Shown piece by piece: positions 8,689 to 16,918 of a DNA stretch of 24,457 nucleotides (position 1 is its first letter; each line of letters begins with the position of its first letter). The notes under the pieces are model-generated. The model worked only from the letters and a program-made list of their open reading frames with translations, did not search any database and was not told where the DNA came from. Position numbers and translations under genes: made by a program. Source of the DNA: Desulfobacteraceae bacterium. Its GTDB lineage: Bacteria > Desulfobacterota > Desulfobacteria > Desulfobacterales > Desulfosalsimonadaceae. Location: positions 1 through 24,457 of the forward strand of contig DAIEHU010000005.1 of the NCBI GenBank assembly GCA_027353395.1. The letters run 5' to 3'.

Positions 8689-9900
8689 TCATCCTTTTTT
8701 CATGAAATATTTTTCATGTGCTTCATCCGCCTGGGCCAAAACTGCGCCCACATCCCGTGAGGGTTCGGCGTGATTACATCCGCATCCCAGGCATTCCCGC
8801 CGCGCCCGGATCGGAAAATGCCGGCAGGGGAGGATATCCCCTTTCGCGTCTCTTCGTCTGCCGTAAAACGCATCATTGGGCAGCAGAGAGGTATTGGACC
8901 CGCGGTAATAATACCAGTTGGTCAGCGTGCACCCCCCACCGACTTCCGGCGTGGGACAGGAACAAATCGTATACGGCGAATCAAACAGCTTCATGGATGA
9001 GAATATGGTGCCGCGGGAAAGGTAAAAAATCGTCGCCAGCTCAAACACGAGTTGCTTGTTCATCAGATGGGCCTTGTGGTTCTTGTGCATGGAACGGATC
9101 CAGACCGGGGTGTATTTTTCATGCACCGGAAGAATTTCCCAGTCCGGATAGGTTCGTTCAAGCAGGGTTTCCAGCCGGTAATCCGGAGACCCGGCCCGCC
9201 TGAGGTCCGCCAGATCCCGGCACAATGTTACATATCGAAAATCCGTATCCGGCAAGCCGCCGTGGGAGGCGATCAGCATTTCGTAACGGTCCACAAACCG
9301 GTCCAACACCCGGCGGCTGTCTGCTTCCGAAAGCAGATTGAACACCTGGTTGTGATGATAGAGATCATCCACCACCCCGGCGCTCCGGCAGGCGCAATGG
9401 CCGATATATACCGGATCGGCCTGTAAAATATCCTGCCATGCCATCTGAACCGGCACCACCTGCCCGTTCAGCACATAATTGAGCCCGATGTCCCGGATTT
9501 TTGAAATCACTTCGCCGGGCATATGGCTGATCCACCAGGGAAACAATACGATCAGTTCATGAATCACGGGCACAGACGATTCCCTGCGCCACAGCAGGTA
9601 ATTGCCGATCTTGTCGGCCATTCTCCGGGCCACGGAACGCTTTAAGCCCTGGGGCTCGTCTTGCAGCATGGCGTCCATCAACCCCTGGGTTAACCGTTTT
9701 TTTTCAACCTCTGACAAATTCTTATGAAGCGCCTCCGGATTGGCCCGGCGAATGTCTTTGATTCTGTCGATTAATGCGGTTATTTCCCGCAGGGCCACCG
9801 GCCAGCGCCTCGCCATCTCATCCTGTTCCGGGCCCATCAGGAAATCGGACGGCGACTCATCGGGGGAAACGCCAAACGGCTCGCGAATATCGTGATTCAT
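8689..9900 (-). CDS. Unrecognised cysteine-rich protein, possibly metal or Fe-S binding
   Basis: A 403-residue protein whose family I do not recognise. The N-terminal half is helical and charged and has no signal peptide or clear membrane segment. Cysteines are grouped: C169 and C171 in GHCACRS; C313, C315 and C324 in TICSCPTPEVGGGC; and C359, C370, C373 and C375 in the C-terminal LPCRHFPIRARRECLGCGC. C227 stands alone. Short CxC and CxxC spacings, several histidines and many aromatic residues suggest bound zinc or an Fe-S cluster, but no known ferredoxin or radical-SAM pattern fits. It is the first gene of a two-gene unit, and its TGA overlaps an ATG of the amidohydrolase gene by four bases. 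It lies just downstream of a likely terminator, so it probably has its own promoter. It appears to be a real gene by length and coupling. Confidence 0.75.
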   Translation of the reverse strand: MNHDIREPFGVSPDESPSDFLMGPEQDEMARRWPVALREITALIDRIKDIRRANPEALHKNLSEVEKKRLTQGLMDAMLQDEPQGLKRSVARRMADKIGNYLLWRRESSVPVIHELIVLFPWWISHMPGEVISKIRDIGLNYVLNGQVVPVQMAWQDILQADPVYIGHCACRSAGVVDDLYHHNQVFNLLSEADSRRVLDRFVDRYEMLIASHGGLPDTDFRYVTLCRDLADLRRAGSPDYRLETLLERTYPDWEILPVHEKYTPVWIRSMHKNHKAHLMNKQLVFELATIFYLSRGTIFSSMKLFDSPYTICSCPTPEVGGGCTLTNWYYYRGSNTSLLPNDAFYGRRRDAKGDILPCRHFPIRARRECLGCGCNHAEPSRDVGAVLAQADEAHEKYFMKKG

Positions 9901-9945
9901 GGAATTTTATTCCCGTATGTTTTTATTTTTAATGGCGCCGCAACT

Positions 9946-9968
9946 AAAAATGATCCGTCAGATGATCA
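9946..9968 (-). terminator. Candidate intrinsic terminator of the ffh-to-PPTase run
   Basis: On the minus strand the stop codon of the phosphopantetheinyl transferase gene begins a small hairpin. TGATC (9968-9964) pairs with GATCA (9955-9951) around an eight-base loop, followed by five U (9950-9946). The stem is only five base pairs, so this is a weak terminator at best. Its position at the end of the long minus-strand run makes it plausible. Confidence 0.4.
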
Positions 9969-10553
9969 AAAAATCCATTTGATTTGAGCATCCGGATGCT
10001 GGAAAGCCAGTGAGGCGATTTGCTTGCCGCAAAAGGCGTGTTCAACCCGCCAGTGTTGCTGATGACAGGAAATGATCAATGCGGTTTCATCCATAATATG
10101 ATGAATTTTGCAATGGGACAGGCCGCGAAGGCCTTCGCCCACAGCCTTCAAAACCGCCTCCTTGGCTGTCCAGAAACGGAAAAACCCGGCATCCGTGACC
10201 GGTTCCGCAAGCCGCCGCTCTTCGGCGTCCGTAATTTTCTCCATCAGGCCAGGACGCACCGGACGGATGATCTCGATATCAATGCCGACGGGCTGACGAG
10301 CAGCGACCCCGGCCACTGCTTCCGGCTTGTGGCTTAAAGACCAGAAGATTCCGCTCACCGGGGCCGGTCTCCCGTCCGGGGCATTCTCAAGCGAATCCAA
10401 AGACAGCGGCAACCATTTTCTTTCAGCAGACAAAACCACGGCCCGGCGCGCATACTGGCGCGAAAAAAGAACCCGTTCCTTCCCCAAAAGCGCCCGCTGT
10501 AGAGCAGGCGCTTCCAGTATCACCGGATATATGATTTCACGGCCGTCTGGCAT
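9966..10553 (-). CDS. 4'-phosphopantetheinyl transferase superfamily protein
   Basis: Sfp/AcpT-type transferase of 195 residues that moves phosphopantetheine from CoA to a serine of a carrier protein. The hallmark motifs are WSLSHK (71-76), GIDIE with magnesium ligands D92 and E94 (90-94), and FWTAKEAVLKA (127-137) with W128, K131 and K136. It is slightly shorter than Sfp (about 220), mainly in the N-terminal half. It starts 11 bases after the acyl-CoA synthetase stop and is the last gene of the long minus-strand run. No polyketide, peptide or fatty-acid synthase gene is near, so the carrier substrate lies elsewhere in the genome. The ribosome binding site is weak, so translation may depend on coupling. 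The family is clear. Confidence 0.88.
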   Translation of the reverse strand: MPDGREIIYPVILEAPALQRALLGKERVLFSRQYARRAVVLSAERKWLPLSLDSLENAPDGRPAPVSGIFWSLSHKPEAVAGVAARQPVGIDIEIIRPVRPGLMEKITDAEERRLAEPVTDAGFFRFWTAKEAVLKAVGEGLRGLSHCKIHHIMDETALIISCHQQHWRVEHAFCGKQIASLAFQHPDAQIKWIF

Positions 10554-10564
10554 CAGCCAAAAAT

Positions 10565-12679
10565 TTATTTTTCAAATGTGATGATGATGTCCGCCACTGT
10601 CGCACCCCGTCCTTTTTCATGCACAATCAGCGGATTGATATCCATTTCCTTGATTTGCGGATGGTTTGTGACCAGTGCCGACAGGCCCACAATGAGCTTT
10701 TCCAGTTTTTCCACATCCGCCTTGGGCTTGCCGCGGAACCCGTCCAGGATTTCAAAACCCTTGATGCTCCGGATCATCCGGCGGGCATTGTTTCTGCCGA
10801 TGGGGGCCAGTTTGAAGGTGACGTTTTTAAACAGTTCCACGTAGATGCCGCCCAGACCGAACATCAGCAAATGACCGAACCCCGGATATTTGGTGACGCC
10901 CAGAATGACTTCCTGGCCCGGCGGCACCATTTTCTGAACCAGCACACCCAGGATTTCCGCACCCGGCTTATACTTCCGGGATGATTCCATGATTTCCGCG
11001 AATGCGGCCTCTACCGTCTCCCTGGTTTTCAGGCCCACCTGAACGCCGCCGGCATCGGATTTGTGCAGAATCTGCGGAGACACAATTTTCAAGACCACCG
11101 GGCATCCTATTTTTTCCGCCATATCGCCTGCTTCAACGGCGGATGTGGCGATACTCATGGCCGGCACATCGAATCCATAGCATTTCAGCAGTTCCTGGCC
11201 GTCATCCTCGCCCAGAACCAGCCGGTTCTCGGCCAAGCACTTGTCCACAATCTCATGGGCGCGTTTGGCGTTAAACGCCAGGTCGTATTCCGGCAAAATC
11301 TGACGGCCCAGCCAGCGGGTGGCTTCATACAGTTTTCCCATGGCCATGGCCGCATCCTCAGGAAACCGGTATACCGGCACATGATTGTCCTGGAGGTGCT
11401 TGACCCCCGCGGACACATCCACAACACCCATGAAACAGCAAATAATGGGCTTGGACGAATGATGATAAATATTGACGATGGCCTCCGCGGTGCCGATGGC
11501 GTCGGTCATGGACTGAGGTGTTAAAATCATGAGCACGCAATCCACATTCTCATCGGCGATAACGGTTTCCAGAGCGTTTTCATACCGGTCCCGGGACGCA
11601 TCCCCGATCACATCCACGGGATTGTTGAAATTAGCGGTAGGCGGCAGAAACTGATGAAGATTCCAGACCGTATCGGGGCCGAATTTCGCAAGCGTAAGCC
11701 CCGCCATTTCGGTCATGTCGGTTGCGATAATGCCGGGGCCGCCCGCGTTGGTGATGATGGCCACCCGGTTGCCCGCGGGGATTTTCCGGGCTGAAAACGC
11801 CACCGCAAAGTCAAACAGGTCATCCACCGTATCCACCCGTATAATGCCCGCCTGATCGAAAATGGCGTTATACACCGCTTCGGAACCAGCCAGAGACCCG
11901 GTATGGGAAGCCGCAGCAGCCGCTCCGGCTGCCGTCTTACCGGATTTGATCACCAGAATCGGCGTGGGCCGCTCACCGGAGGTCATTTCCTTGACCTCCT
12001 CAATAAAGGCGGGCTGGAACCGGAGCTGCTCCATATAAATCATAATAACGTCGGTTTCCGGATCCTTGTGATAATAGCGAAGCAAATCCAGCTCATCCAC
12101 ATCCGCCTTGTTCCCGATGGAAACGAATTTAGAAAACCCGACCCCCCGGTCCGCCGCGAAATCCAGAACCGCGGTGCACAGGGCGCCGCTCTGGGAGATA
12201 AAGGAAATATTGCCCTGTTTGGGCATACGATCCGAAAAGCTGGCGTTCAGCCGGACATTTTCGCCCGGATTGATAACCCCCAGGCAGTTGGGACCGATCA
12301 GGCGAATGCCGGCATTGCGGCATTTGGCGGCGATATCTGCTTCGATTTGCGCGCCCTCGCCGCCGACTTCCTTGAATCCGGCGGACACGATGACCATCCC
12401 CTTCACCCCTTTCCGAATGCACTCATCCACCGCCTTTACGGCGATACGGGGAGGCAGAATGATCATGGCCAGATCCACCGGGTCCGGAATATCCAGAATG
12501 GACTGGTAACACCGGACGCTCAACACCGATCGGGCGGATGGATTGACCGGATACAGGGTGCCCTTATAGCCGCCCTTGAGGATATTTTCAAAAATATCAT
12601 GCCCGACTTTGCCAGGGGTTGAGGAAGCGCCGATGACCGCCACCGATTCCGGTGAAAATATCGCATCCAGTTTATCCAT
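10565..12679 (-). CDS. Acetate/acyl-CoA ligase, ADP-forming, fused alpha-beta
   Basis: NDP-forming acyl-CoA synthetase of 704 residues, which makes ATP and a carboxylic acid from an acyl-CoA plus ADP and phosphate, or runs the reverse. The alpha part comes first: a CoA-binding Rossmann domain (about 1-135, with VAVIGAS near 13-19 and GPNCLG at 129-134), then a ligase domain with the phosphohistidine site SHTGSLAG (H259). The ATP-grasp beta part lies in roughly the last 220 residues and includes LKIVSPQILHKSDAGGV. This is the single-chain form common in anaerobes that ferment or oxidise acids. The ATG follows AAGGAGA located inside the end of rsmI, and the genes overlap by eight bases. The acid substrate cannot be told from the sequence. 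Confidence 0.93.
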   Translation of the reverse strand: MDKLDAIFSPESVAVIGASSTPGKVGHDIFENILKGGYKGTLYPVNPSARSVLSVRCYQSILDIPDPVDLAMIILPPRIAVKAVDECIRKGVKGMVIVSAGFKEVGGEGAQIEADIAAKCRNAGIRLIGPNCLGVINPGENVRLNASFSDRMPKQGNISFISQSGALCTAVLDFAADRGVGFSKFVSIGNKADVDELDLLRYYHKDPETDVIMIYMEQLRFQPAFIEEVKEMTSGERPTPILVIKSGKTAAGAAAAASHTGSLAGSEAVYNAIFDQAGIIRVDTVDDLFDFAVAFSARKIPAGNRVAIITNAGGPGIIATDMTEMAGLTLAKFGPDTVWNLHQFLPPTANFNNPVDVIGDASRDRYENALETVIADENVDCVLMILTPQSMTDAIGTAEAIVNIYHHSSKPIICCFMGVVDVSAGVKHLQDNHVPVYRFPEDAAMAMGKLYEATRWLGRQILPEYDLAFNAKRAHEIVDKCLAENRLVLGEDDGQELLKCYGFDVPAMSIATSAVEAGDMAEKIGCPVVLKIVSPQILHKSDAGGVQVGLKTRETVEAAFAEIMESSRKYKPGAEILGVLVQKMVPPGQEVILGVTKYPGFGHLLMFGLGGIYVELFKNVTFKLAPIGRNNARRMIRSIKGFEILDGFRGKPKADVEKLEKLIVGLSALVTNHPQIKEMDINPLIVHEKGRGATVADIIITFEK

Positions 12680-13610
12680 GATGATGTTCTCCTTTCTCTG
12701 TTTCTGTGTTTTTCGGGTCCGATTCTTTTTCCATGATCAATTGAAGCTCTAAAATTTTTTCATACAATTTATTTTTGGAAATTCCGGTGGCGCGTGAAAA
12801 TTTTTTGGCCAGAGCCAGCACCCCGGTCTGCCCCTTTTTCAGTTCCGCCGCGACCTGGGGCCTGATATCTTCAAAGCAGACCGGGTTGTCGGCTGTATGA
12901 CCGGATACAAGCAGGGTAATTTCACCCTTGATCGCCTGACGGGACGCCAGTTCCGCAATCAATTCGGGAAATTTCCCCCTTAAAAATTCCTCGTAGGTTT
13001 TGGTTAGTTCACGGGATAAAACCGCCTGCCGGTCTCCCATGATATCATTCATGTCTTCAAGGACTTCCATGATCCGACGGGGGGATTCATAAAAAACCAG
13101 GGTGCCGGGCAGTCCCGAAAGTTCTTCGAGACGTTCCCTGCGCTTAGGCTTTTTGGAAGGCAAAAAACCGGCAAAACAAAAGGTATCCGACGGCAGCCCG
13201 GATGCGGAAAGCGCCGTGATAGCTGCTGAAACGCCGGGAATGGGGACCACCGCAATATTTTCGCTGATAGCGGCATTGATGAGCCGGTAACCGGGGTCTG
13301 AGACTGTCGGCGTTCCGGCATTGGAAACCAGGGCAATGGATTTTCCGGCTTTCAACAGTTCGATGATACCCCGGGCGCTCTCAATTTCATTGTGCTCATA
13401 ACAACTGATAAGCCGGGAAGTGATATTAAAATGGGACAATAACAAGCGGGTGTGGCGGGTGTCTTCCGCAGCGATGATATCGGCCTTTCCAAGGATTTCA
13501 ACCGCCCTGAAGGTGATATCGTTCAGGTTGCCGATGGGAGTTGCGACAATATAGAGTGTGCCGGCCGCAAGTTTTCCCAGAGGGTCACTTATAGGCAAGT
13601 TCAAAGGCAT
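12672..13610 (-). CDS. rsmI: 16S rRNA (cytidine1402-2'-O)-methyltransferase RsmI
   Basis: Tetrapyrrole-methylase-fold enzyme of 312 residues that adds the 2'-O-methyl group to C1402 in the decoding centre of 16S rRNA. Family motifs are ATPIGNLND (23-31), AAEDTRHT (47-54), SNAGTPTVSDPG (96-107) and FYESPRRI further on. A helical C-terminal region follows, ending in a short hydrophilic tail with three histidines. The ATG overlaps the end of yraN by 26 bases and its ribosome binding site is weak. Two TTG codons shortly downstream are alternative starts that would not affect the enzyme fold. The end overlaps the acyl-CoA synthetase start by eight bases, consistent with one transcript. An rsmI/yraN neighbourhood is common in bacteria. 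Confidence 0.95.
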   Translation of the reverse strand: MPLNLPISDPLGKLAAGTLYIVATPIGNLNDITFRAVEILGKADIIAAEDTRHTRLLLSHFNITSRLISCYEHNEIESARGIIELLKAGKSIALVSNAGTPTVSDPGYRLINAAISENIAVVPIPGVSAAITALSASGLPSDTFCFAGFLPSKKPKRRERLEELSGLPGTLVFYESPRRIMEVLEDMNDIMGDRQAVLSRELTKTYEEFLRGKFPELIAELASRQAIKGEITLLVSGHTADNPVCFEDIRPQVAAELKKGQTGVLALAKKFSRATGISKNKLYEKILELQLIMEKESDPKNTETEKGEHHHG

Positions 13611-13956
13611 TTTGAATGATCTCGACGTCGGTTTTTTGATTGCGTTCGGAAATGGCCACCACGTCGAAGCGCGCCCGGATATGATTCTGGCCGGTCATCT
13701 TGAGATAATACAACGCAGCTTTGGAAATCCGTTCCTGCTTATCAGCGGTGATGGCATATTTCGGATGCCCGAAAGTCGATGTGCGTCGGGATTTAACTTC
13801 AATAAAAACAATGGAATCGCCATTTTTGGCGATAATATCGATTTCACCGAACTTTGTCCGGTAATTCCGGCAGACAATCTGGTATCCGTTTTTCATCAGA
13901 AATTGAGCGGCCAGGTCTTCCCCGGATCTGCCAAATTTCTGTTTCCGGTTAAGCAT
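13585..13956 (-). CDS. YraN family endonuclease-like protein (UPF0102)
   Basis: Small protein of 123 residues, full length for the YraN/UPF0102 family, which has a PD-(D/E)XK nuclease-like fold. The catalytic pattern is visible: GED (12-14), GEIDIIA with D40, and FIEVKSR with E53 and K55. The cellular role is not settled for this family. Annotation often calls it a putative endonuclease related to Holliday-junction resolvases. It sits between rnhB (39-base gap) and rsmI (26-base overlap), so it probably belongs to the same transcript. Nothing looks truncated, and all expected active-site residues are present. Confidence 0.93.
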   Translation of the reverse strand: MLNRKQKFGRSGEDLAAQFLMKNGYQIVCRNYRTKFGEIDIIAKNGDSIVFIEVKSRRTSTFGHPKYAITADKQERISKAALYYLKMTGQNHIRARFDVVAISERNQKTDVEIIQNAFELAYK

Positions 13957-13995
13957 GGCGCATTCGAAAAACCGGTTCCATTTTTAACCGTCGAT

Positions 13996-14595
13996 TCAAC
14001 ACGGCTGATAATGCTCCTTCACGCCTTTAAACGTCAGCCGGTGAATGGGGGAGCAGCCGTATTTGCGGATGGCCTCTTTATGGGCCTTTGTCGGGTACCC
14101 TTTGTTGGCGGAAAAATCAAATTCCGGGTATTCTTCCGCATAAACCGCCATCATCCGGTCACGGGTAACCTTGGCAATGATTGACGCAGCCGCAATGGAT
14201 ATGCTTAGAGAGTCGCCTTTGATGACGGGTTTCTGAGGGAAATCCGCGGGGATGGGAAACGGGCCGTCAATTAAGAGAAAATCCGGAGCCGGAAAGAGAT
14301 TCCGCACGGACATGGCCATGGCCGAAAGCGATGCCTGTAAAATATTGATCCGGTCGATTTCAACCGGATCCACGATGCCGACGCCCACCGCGACCGCATG
14401 TCGATAGATATCATCGTATAATTGCTCCCTCCTTTTCGGGCTCAACTGCTTGGAATCATGAATTCCCGAAACCGGAAGCCCTTCCGGAAGGATCACGGCC
14501 GCTGATACCACCGGCCCGGCCAAGGGGCCGCGGCCAGCTTCATCAATGCCGGCAACCGCGGTAAACCCGCTTTCCCTGGCCTGTTTTTCATACAT
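13996..14595 (-). CDS. rnhB: Ribonuclease HII
   Basis: RNase HII removes ribonucleotides embedded in DNA and RNA in RNA-DNA hybrids. Its carboxylate active site is complete: D and E of GIDEAGRGPLAGP, D in LLIDGP, and D in KVTRDR. The C-terminal IHRLTFKGV also fits the family. I place the start at 14595 (MYEKQ..., 199 residues) because GGTGAT, a good match to the 16S rRNA tail, lies six bases upstream. An earlier ATG pair at 14616/14613 would add seven residues but has no such site. It lies 74 bases after rplS and 39 before yraN. The rplS-rnhB-yraN order is common in bacteria. Confidence 0.96.
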   Translation of the reverse strand: MYEKQARESGFTAVAGIDEAGRGPLAGPVVSAAVILPEGLPVSGIHDSKQLSPKRREQLYDDIYRHAVAVGVGIVDPVEIDRINILQASLSAMAMSVRNLFPAPDFLLIDGPFPIPADFPQKPVIKGDSLSISIAAASIIAKVTRDRMMAVYAEEYPEFDFSANKGYPTKAHKEAIRKYGCSPIHRLTFKGVKEHYQPC

Positions 14596-14669
14596 CCACA
14601 CATCACCTTTCATCATGCAAAACCCCAGAAAGGAAATTCAGCGAAACCTGCCTCTCCATGTGGAATACG

Positions 14670-15029
14670 TTAATTTTTTTTCTGATCCCGGCGGCGTTCC
14701 CGAATCCTTGCGGCTTTTCCTCTGAGATTCCGGAGATAATATATTTTGGCCCGGCGGACACGGCCTTGAGTGACCACCTCAATATGGGAAATGCTTGGGG
14801 AATGCATGGGGAAAACGCGTTCCACGCCTATTCCGTAGGATACTTTCCGGACGATAAAGGACGCGTCGGTGGTGCCTCTCTTTTTGCTGATCACCACCCC
14901 CTGAAACACCTGAATACGTTCTTTTTCTCCCTCACGGATGCGCACATGCACTTTAACGGTATCGCCGGGCAGAAAATCCGGCAGGTCAAGACGTAACTGC
15001 TCTCTTTCGATCTGTTTAATTAATTCCAT
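14670..15029 (-). CDS. rplS: 50S ribosomal protein L19
   Basis: L19 lies at the 30S-50S interface. The 119 residues cover the whole family: MELIKQIE at the start, the conserved FLPGDTVKVHV, the IQVFQGVVI strand, GVERVFPMHSP, and a basic C-terminus with RVRRAKIYYLRNLRGKAARI. The start at 15029 is preferred over the ATG at 15035 because AAGGG sits six bases upstream of the former and touches the latter. It follows trmD and a second methyltransferase gene, close to the classical rpsP-rimM-trmD-rplS order. A 57-base AT-rich spacer (15030-15086) separates it from the gene before, and may hold an internal promoter, although no strong match is visible. Confidence 0.97.
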   Translation of the reverse strand: MELIKQIEREQLRLDLPDFLPGDTVKVHVRIREGEKERIQVFQGVVISKKRGTTDASFIVRKVSYGIGVERVFPMHSPSISHIEVVTQGRVRRAKIYYLRNLRGKAARIRERRRDQKKN

Positions 15030-15086
15030 GATCATCCCTTATAATTGTTTTATTCATACAATAATACTTGAGTGTTAAATACAATG

Positions 15087-15686
15087 TTACGCGACGCCCA
15101 GAATCCTGTCCAGCGTGATAGCAACCGCAGCACGCACCGGCAGATGGTTATATCCGGAACCATCGCCTTTAATCGGCGCAAGAATATGATCAGCGCCGCC
15201 GATCACTTCATCCGTCAATCCCCAGGCAGTCCCAAACACCAGGAGATAGGCGTTCGCCGAATCTTGCAAACGGCATTTAAAGTCATCAAACCCCAATGCC
15301 TGCTGCCTTGAGGCGGCGCATGTGACCACCACCTGAACCGGCGCATGGGTTTCCGTCCGGATCTCATCCACAACCTGGGCCAGTGAATCTTTGACCTTGA
15401 CCAGGGTCAGCGCTTCCCGCCGGTCCGGGTTGTGGACACCGCCCCATCCGTCAACCCAGTGGGAAACAATTTTTCCCACCAGCGTTTTCTGATCTTCAAG
15501 AGGCGTCACCACATAAAACGCAGCAATTCCATAGGTCCTTCCAATCCGCGCAATATCATGCAGATCCAGATTGGTGACGGCGGACGCGATGGTATCGCCG
15601 TGCTTATTCTTGACCGGGTGGTGCAATAACGCGATATGTAATTTAGGTGGAGACAATCTTCTCAATAGTATCGCGCCAGTGTTCAA
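15087..15686 (-). CDS. RNA methyltransferase, Methyltrn_RNA_4-like (SPOUT-type)
   Basis: Protein of up to 199 residues, probably of the Methyltrn_RNA_4 family of SAM-dependent RNA methyltransferases (SPOUT-like). Typical segments are ASAVTNLDLHDIAR in the N-terminal part, FYVVTP, then LLVFGTAWGL and HLPVRAAVAITLDRIL at the end, where the SAM-binding knot is expected. The RNA target is not known to me. A gene of this family directly after trmD is a recurring arrangement in deltaproteobacteria and some other phyla. No ATG is available: the 199-residue form starts at TTG 15686, three bases after AGAAGG, and overlaps trmD by 44 bases. TTG codons at 15665 and 15656 are alternatives. Family resemblance starts at KLHIALLHHPV, so the first 14 residues are uncertain. 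Confidence 0.85.
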   Translation of the reverse strand: MNTGAILLRRLSPPKLHIALLHHPVKNKHGDTIASAVTNLDLHDIARIGRTYGIAAFYVVTPLEDQKTLVGKIVSHWVDGWGGVHNPDRREALTLVKVKDSLAQVVDEIRTETHAPVQVVVTCAASRQQALGFDDFKCRLQDSANAYLLVFGTAWGLTDEVIGGADHILAPIKGDGSGYNHLPVRAAVAITLDRILGVA

Positions 15687-16389
15687 GCACCTTCTTTTCC
15701 CTGTTGCTCAATATTTTTGCTCCCAGAAGATCCGGCCGCTTCAGCAATGTCCGCAAAAGCGCCGATTCCAGCCGCCATGCGTCAATCACGCCGTGGTTGC
15801 CGGAAAGCAACACATCCGGAACCGTTTCTACCTCAAATTCCGGCGGCCGCGTATAATGGGCATGCTCCAGCAGGTGGTCTTCAAACGATTCCTTTTGCGC
15901 GGACGTTTCATCGCCCAGCGCGCCCGGAAGCAGCCGGGTGACGGCATCCATGACGATCATGGCCGCCGGTTCACCGCCGGTCAAAACAAAATCGCCGATG
16001 GAAATCTCATCGTCGATATGCGCATATACCCGTTCATCCACGCCTTCATAGCGGCCGCAAATAAAAATGAGACCGCCCAACGATGCCAGTTCACCGGCAA
16101 TCGCCTGTTTAAACGGCCTTCCCTGGGGAGACAAAAGAATGGTTCTGCTGCCTGGCATCATTTCTTTCGCCGCGGCGATGGCCCTCGTCAAGGGCTCCGG
16201 CTTCATCACCATGCCAGCCCCGCCCCCGTAAGGCCTGTCATCCGTAATCCGGTGGGAGCCATCGGCAAATTCCCGGATATCCATGGGATGCACTGCGATC
16301 ACCCCGGCCTCAATGGCCCGCCGCATGATGCCGTGGGAGACGAAAGAATCAAAAAACGCCGGAAAAATCGTCAGTATTCTAAAATCCAT
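15643..16389 (-). CDS. trmD: tRNA (guanine37-N1)-methyltransferase TrmD
   Basis: SPOUT-class enzyme of 248 residues that makes m1G37 next to the anticodon, preventing +1 frameshifts. It shows the family start MDFRILTIFPAFFDSF, the GGGAGMV loop (56-61), LSPQGRPF (86-93), CGRYEGVDER (111-120) and the knot segment SIGDFVLTGGE (130-140), followed by the catalytic region MDAVTRLLPGALGD (147-160). Length is normal. It lies 14 bases after rimM, and its end overlaps the following methyltransferase gene. The neighbours S16, RimM and L19 are those usually found with trmD. It can be assigned with high certainty. Confidence 0.98.
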   Translation of the reverse strand: MDFRILTIFPAFFDSFVSHGIMRRAIEAGVIAVHPMDIREFADGSHRITDDRPYGGGAGMVMKPEPLTRAIAAAKEMMPGSRTILLSPQGRPFKQAIAGELASLGGLIFICGRYEGVDERVYAHIDDEISIGDFVLTGGEPAAMIVMDAVTRLLPGALGDETSAQKESFEDHLLEHAHYTRPPEFEVETVPDVLLSGNHGVIDAWRLESALLRTLLKRPDLLGAKILSNREKKVLEHWRDTIEKIVST

Positions 16390-16403
16390 CGCCCGTAAAC
16401 CTT

Positions 16404-16913
16404 TTATAAGCCTTCGGGCAGATCGACAATCATCTTTTTTTCTTCAAAATCAACACTGCAAATGATGGATTTCAAAACCGGTATCAGGATTTCCGTTTCT
16501 CTGTCCTTTACCACCAGCACATCATTGCTGCCGGTTTCAAACAAATTCTCAATCCGGCCAAGGTATGTTTCATTCACCCCGTAAACCGACAGCCCGATCA
16601 AATCACACCAGTACCATCTTCCTTCTTCCGGCTCCGGCAAATCAGACCGGCTGACGAGTATTTCAGCACCGACCATGCCTTCAGCGGTTGTCCGGTCGTT
16701 GACGTCCCGAACCGCCATACGGATAATGTTTTTGTGGATCTGAACATCCTCAAGAACGACCGTTTGTATTTTTCCGTCCGGGCGTTTCAGCGTAAGCGAA
16801 TGCCCCGGATCAAACCAATCGGTGGATGCGTCAAAAGAAAAGACCTTCAGGCACCCTTTCATCCCGTGTACGCCAATAATCTTTCCGATGGGCAGGACGC
16901 CGCTTTTCTCCAT
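16404..16913 (-). CDS. rimM: Ribosome maturation factor RimM
   Basis: RimM assists 30S assembly, in particular the 16S rRNA head region, and binds S19. The 169-residue protein has the N-terminal beta-barrel with IGKIIGVHGMKGCLKV (9-24) and the C-terminal PRC-barrel beginning with WYWCDLIGLSVY and containing LFETGSNDVLVV and ILIPVLKSI. These segments are diagnostic. It starts five bases after the khpA stop and ends 14 bases before trmD, so it is certainly in the same transcript. Nothing is unusual about its length or motifs. Confidence 0.97.
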   Translation of the reverse strand: MEKSGVLPIGKIIGVHGMKGCLKVFSFDASTDWFDPGHSLTLKRPDGKIQTVVLEDVQIHKNIIRMAVRDVNDRTTAEGMVGAEILVSRSDLPEPEEGRWYWCDLIGLSVYGVNETYLGRIENLFETGSNDVLVVKDRETEILIPVLKSIICSVDFEEKKMIVDLPEGL

Positions 16914-16918
16914 AACGC

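Noticed and set aside
11903..12622. Plus-strand open frame of 239 codons opposite the acyl-CoA synthetase gene
   Set aside because: It is antisense to a well-supported enzyme gene, and its protein has no motif.
15571..16398. Plus-strand open frame of 275 codons opposite trmD
   Set aside because: It is antisense to trmD and part of its neighbour, with no family resemblance and shadow-like composition.
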